From positions 10,935 to 74,934 of the forward strand of contig JAVJUS010000129.1 in NCBI GenBank assembly GCA_040220455.1: a DNA stretch of 64,000 nt, in the 5' to 3' direction. The translations under genes were made by a program, and so were the position numbers. Below, one piece after another: positions 62,451 through 64,000 of the stretch (within the stretch, counting starts at the first letter, position 1; each line of letters begins with the position of its first letter). Below the pieces are notes generated by a model that made no database searches, was not told the DNA's origin, and saw only the letters and a program-made list of their open reading frames with translations. Source of the stretch: JAVJUS01 sp040220455 (GTDB taxonomy: Bacteria; Pseudomonadota; Alphaproteobacteria; DSM-16000; Inquilinaceae).

Positions 62451-62935
62451 GCACGTCGAACTCGCGCACCGACCGGCGGGACCGCGACCACGGTCACGAG
62501 ACGGTCGAGTTCGTCACCGTGACGATCGCCGACCAGCTCTTCGGGATCCCGGTGCTCCAGGTCCAGGACGTGCTGGGCCCGCAGCGGATCACCCGGATCC
62601 CCCTGGCGCCGCCGGAGATCGCCGGCTCGCTGAACCTGCGCGGGCGTATCGTCACCGCGGTGGATGTCCGGCTGCGCCTCGGCCTGCCGCCGCGCCCGGC
62701 CGACGCCGACGACATGTCGATCGCGGTCGAGCATGGCGGCGAGCTCTACAGCCTGATGGTCGACGGCGTCGGCGAGGTGCTGGCCCTGCGGCCGCAGCAG
62801 TTCGAGCGCAGCCCGGCGACGATCGACGCCACCTGGCGCGAGGTCTCGACCGGCATCTACCGGCTCGACGACCGGTTGATGGTGGTTCTCGACGTGGCGC
62901 GTCTGCTCGATTTCACTTCGGCCCGCGCGGCATGA
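62447..62935 (+). CDS. cheW: Chemotaxis adaptor CheW
   Basis: 162 aa coupling protein linking receptors to CheA. The SH3-like double barrel is recognised by FVTVTIADQLFGIPVLQVQDVLGPQRITRIPLAPPEIAGSLNLRGRIVTAVDVRLRLGL and the closing GIYRLDDRLMVVLDVARLLDF. A charged N-terminal extension of about 20 residues (SNSRTDRRDRDHGHE) precedes the domain. ATG overlaps the cheA stop. Confidence 0.93.
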   Translation: MSTSNSRTDRRDRDHGHETVEFVTVTIADQLFGIPVLQVQDVLGPQRITRIPLAPPEIAGSLNLRGRIVTAVDVRLRLGLPPRPADADDMSIAVEHGGELYSLMVDGVGEVLALRPQQFERSPATIDATWREVSTGIYRLDDRLMVVLDVARLLDFTSARAA

Positions 62936-62967
62936 CCGCGCCGCGCCGGCGGGGTGTCCGGCGCTAG

Positions 62968-63068
62968 AGCATCCTGCGCCCCAATGGGCGCAGATAAGAT
63001 GCTCCAGGTTGTTGAGGATAGGGCAATTCTTTCCGAACTGATGAATCCATCAGTTCGGAAATTGCCCT
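62968..63068. repeat. Double-hairpin repeat inserted between cheW and cheY
   Basis: Two palindromes: AGCATC-(C)TGCGCCC-CAAT-GGGCGCAGATAAGATGCT (62968-63003), and AGGGCAATT(CT)TTCCGAACTGATG with CATCAGTTCGGAAATTGCCCT (63020-63068), a 21-bp stem with a 2-nt bulge and AATC loop. The latter ends just before the cheY ribosome site AGGGGAG. Looks like a mobile extragenic palindrome that may control mRNA levels between the two genes. Confidence 0.75.
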
Positions 63069-63084
63069 AGGGGAGTCGGATCGG

Positions 63085-63450
63085 ATGAAAACCTGTCTCG
63101 TGGTCGACGACTCGCGGGTGGTCCGCAAGGTCGCCCGCAAGATCCTCGAGGACCTGCGCTTCGACTGCGCCGAGGCGGAGGACGGCCAGCAGGCTATGGA
63201 ATCCTGCGCGCAGCGGATGCCCGACGTCATCCTGCTCGACTGGAACATGCCGGTCATGACAGGCATCGAGTTCCTGCGCCGGCTGCGCAAGATGACCGGC
63301 GGGCTGGAGCCGAAGGTCGTCTTCTGCACCACCGAGAACGACCTGGGCCACATTCAGGAGGCACTGAGCGCAGGGGCGAACGAGTACATCATGAAGCCGT
63401 TCGACAGCGACATCATCGAGACCAAGTTCGCCCAGGTCGGGCTCATCTGA
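63085..63450 (+). CDS. cheY: Chemotaxis response regulator CheY
   Basis: 121 aa single receiver domain. Acidic pocket VVDDS (Asp8, Asp9), phospho-acceptor Asp52 in LLDWNMPVMTG, Thr82-83 in VFCTTEND, and Lys104 in YIMKPFD. No output domain. It follows cheA and cheW and would signal to the flagellar switch after phosphoryl transfer from CheA. Confidence 0.94.
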   Translation: MKTCLVVDDSRVVRKVARKILEDLRFDCAEAEDGQQAMESCAQRMPDVILLDWNMPVMTGIEFLRRLRKMTGGLEPKVVFCTTENDLGHIQEALSAGANEYIMKPFDSDIIETKFAQVGLI

Positions 63451-63483
63451 GTCGGCCGACCGCCTTTCGGAGCCCGCCCGGCG

Positions 63484-64000
63484 ATGGCCGACCTTCCCGC
63501 CCGCCCCCCGTCACCCACGCCGACTTCCCGCGCCGCGTCGCCGTCCGACGGCGAGGCGATCCGGGTGATGCTGGTCGACGACAGCGCGGTCGTCCGCGGG
63601 CTGCTCTCCCGCGTGCTGGAGGCCGAGCCCGGGATCCGCGTCGCCGCGTCGGTCGCCGACGGCAAGATGGCGATCGACACGCTCCGCCGGCGGCCGGTGG
63701 ACATCATCGTGCTCGACATCGAGATGCCGGTGATGGACGGGCTGACGGCGCTGCCCAAGCTGCTGGAGGTCGCGCCGGACACGCCGGTGATCATGGCCTC
63801 GACCCTGACCCAGCGGAACGCGGATATCAGCCTGCGCGCGCTTCGGGCCGGCGCGTCGGACTACCTGGCCAAGCCGACCAGCGGCCTCGCCCAGCAGTCG
63901 ACCGAGGGTTTCCGCCGCGACCTGGTCGCCAAGGTCAAGGCGCTGGCGAAGAAGCCGGGCCGCGCGCCGACGGCCCGGCCGCCCGGCACGTCTGCGCCCG
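63484..64000 (+). CDS. cheB: Chemotaxis methylesterase CheB (partial, C-terminus off window)
   Basis: The first 172 residues are present. A receiver domain (VMLVDDSAVVRGLLSRVLEAE; phospho-acceptor in IIVLDIEMPVMDGLTALPKLL; Lys in DYLAKPTS) follows an N-terminal Ser/Pro-rich extension of about 25 residues. The basic and Pro-rich segment that ends the window (KKPGRAPTARPPG) is the linker to a methylesterase domain outside. Start at ATG 63484, 33 nt after cheY. Confidence 0.9.
   Translation, partial: MADLPARPPSPTPTSRAASPSDGEAIRVMLVDDSAVVRGLLSRVLEAEPGIRVAASVADGKMAIDTLRRRPVDIIVLDIEMPVMDGLTALPKLLEVAPDTPVIMASTLTQRNADISLRALRAGASDYLAKPTSGLAQQSTEGFRRDLVAKVKALAKKPGRAPTARPPGTSAP

Overview
The window is chromosomal DNA from a high-GC alphaproteobacterium, most like a Rhodospirillales-type heterotroph. 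This rests on gene families and synteny seen here: a ChpT phosphotransferase and DUF3553 next to a che operon, the DUF2849-sulfite reductase-DUF934 trio, a stand-alone second-type GltX, GTG starts and ATGA/GTGA-coupled operons. No species can be named from sequence alone. No rRNA, tRNA, CRISPR array or transposase was recognised.

Layout. 1-3 kb: end of a BMP-type ABC importer (permease, ATPase, Tat-exported binding protein). 3-9 kb: two VOC proteins, a compact small-RNA-like locus with a 25-codon ORF, an ABC membrane domain without ATPase, GST, HbpS-like protein, esterase, HIT protein, PhyH oxygenase. 9.6-16 kb: DEAD-box helicase, an unknown 375-aa protein, a shell-less EncFtn-type ferritin, membrane and OmpA-like proteins, and a repeat-rich 0.8 kb. 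16-21 kb: hemerythrin, glutathione reductase and a four-gene bufferin (copper-metallophore RiPP) operon. 21-32 kb: class II DAHP synthase, nicotinate phosphoribosyltransferase, NAD synthetase, gltX, a NYN nuclease and cysS, interrupted by two AT-rich insertions: a Clp-fold serine proteinase pair and a RelA/SpoT synthetase gene.

32-46 kb: two transporters, a coiled-coil protein, the dabB-dabA-PII-like operon for energised inorganic-carbon uptake, then a sugar-acid-like catabolic locus with divergent arms. One arm is a TRAP transporter plus SDR; the other is a DapA-family aldolase, a PhyH oxygenase and a GntR regulator. A 35-bp palindrome lies between the arms. 46-56 kb: assimilatory sulfite/nitrite reductase with DUF934 and DUF2849, a secreted protein, a multicopper oxidase, a RelE/XRE toxin-antitoxin pair with operator, moaA and mobA, a double CDGSH protein, a methyltransferase and an ankyrin lipoprotein. 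57-64 kb: a BBE-like FAD oxidoreductase, DUF3553, ChpT and a che operon (cheA-REC hybrid, cheW, cheY, start of cheB).

Themes. Metal and redox handling recurs: bufferin, multicopper oxidase, hemerythrin, ferritin-like, CDGSH and Gor. NAD metabolism is represented by the NAPRT and NadE genes, which flank one AT-rich island. Several families of dispersed palindromic repeats sit at gene ends; in three genes the stop codon TAG is itself part of a TAGGTCGG repeat. The strongest candidates for undescribed biology are the 4.1-4.3 kb locus, with a perfect 16S-tail complement sequestered in a hairpin, and the two AT-rich islands.
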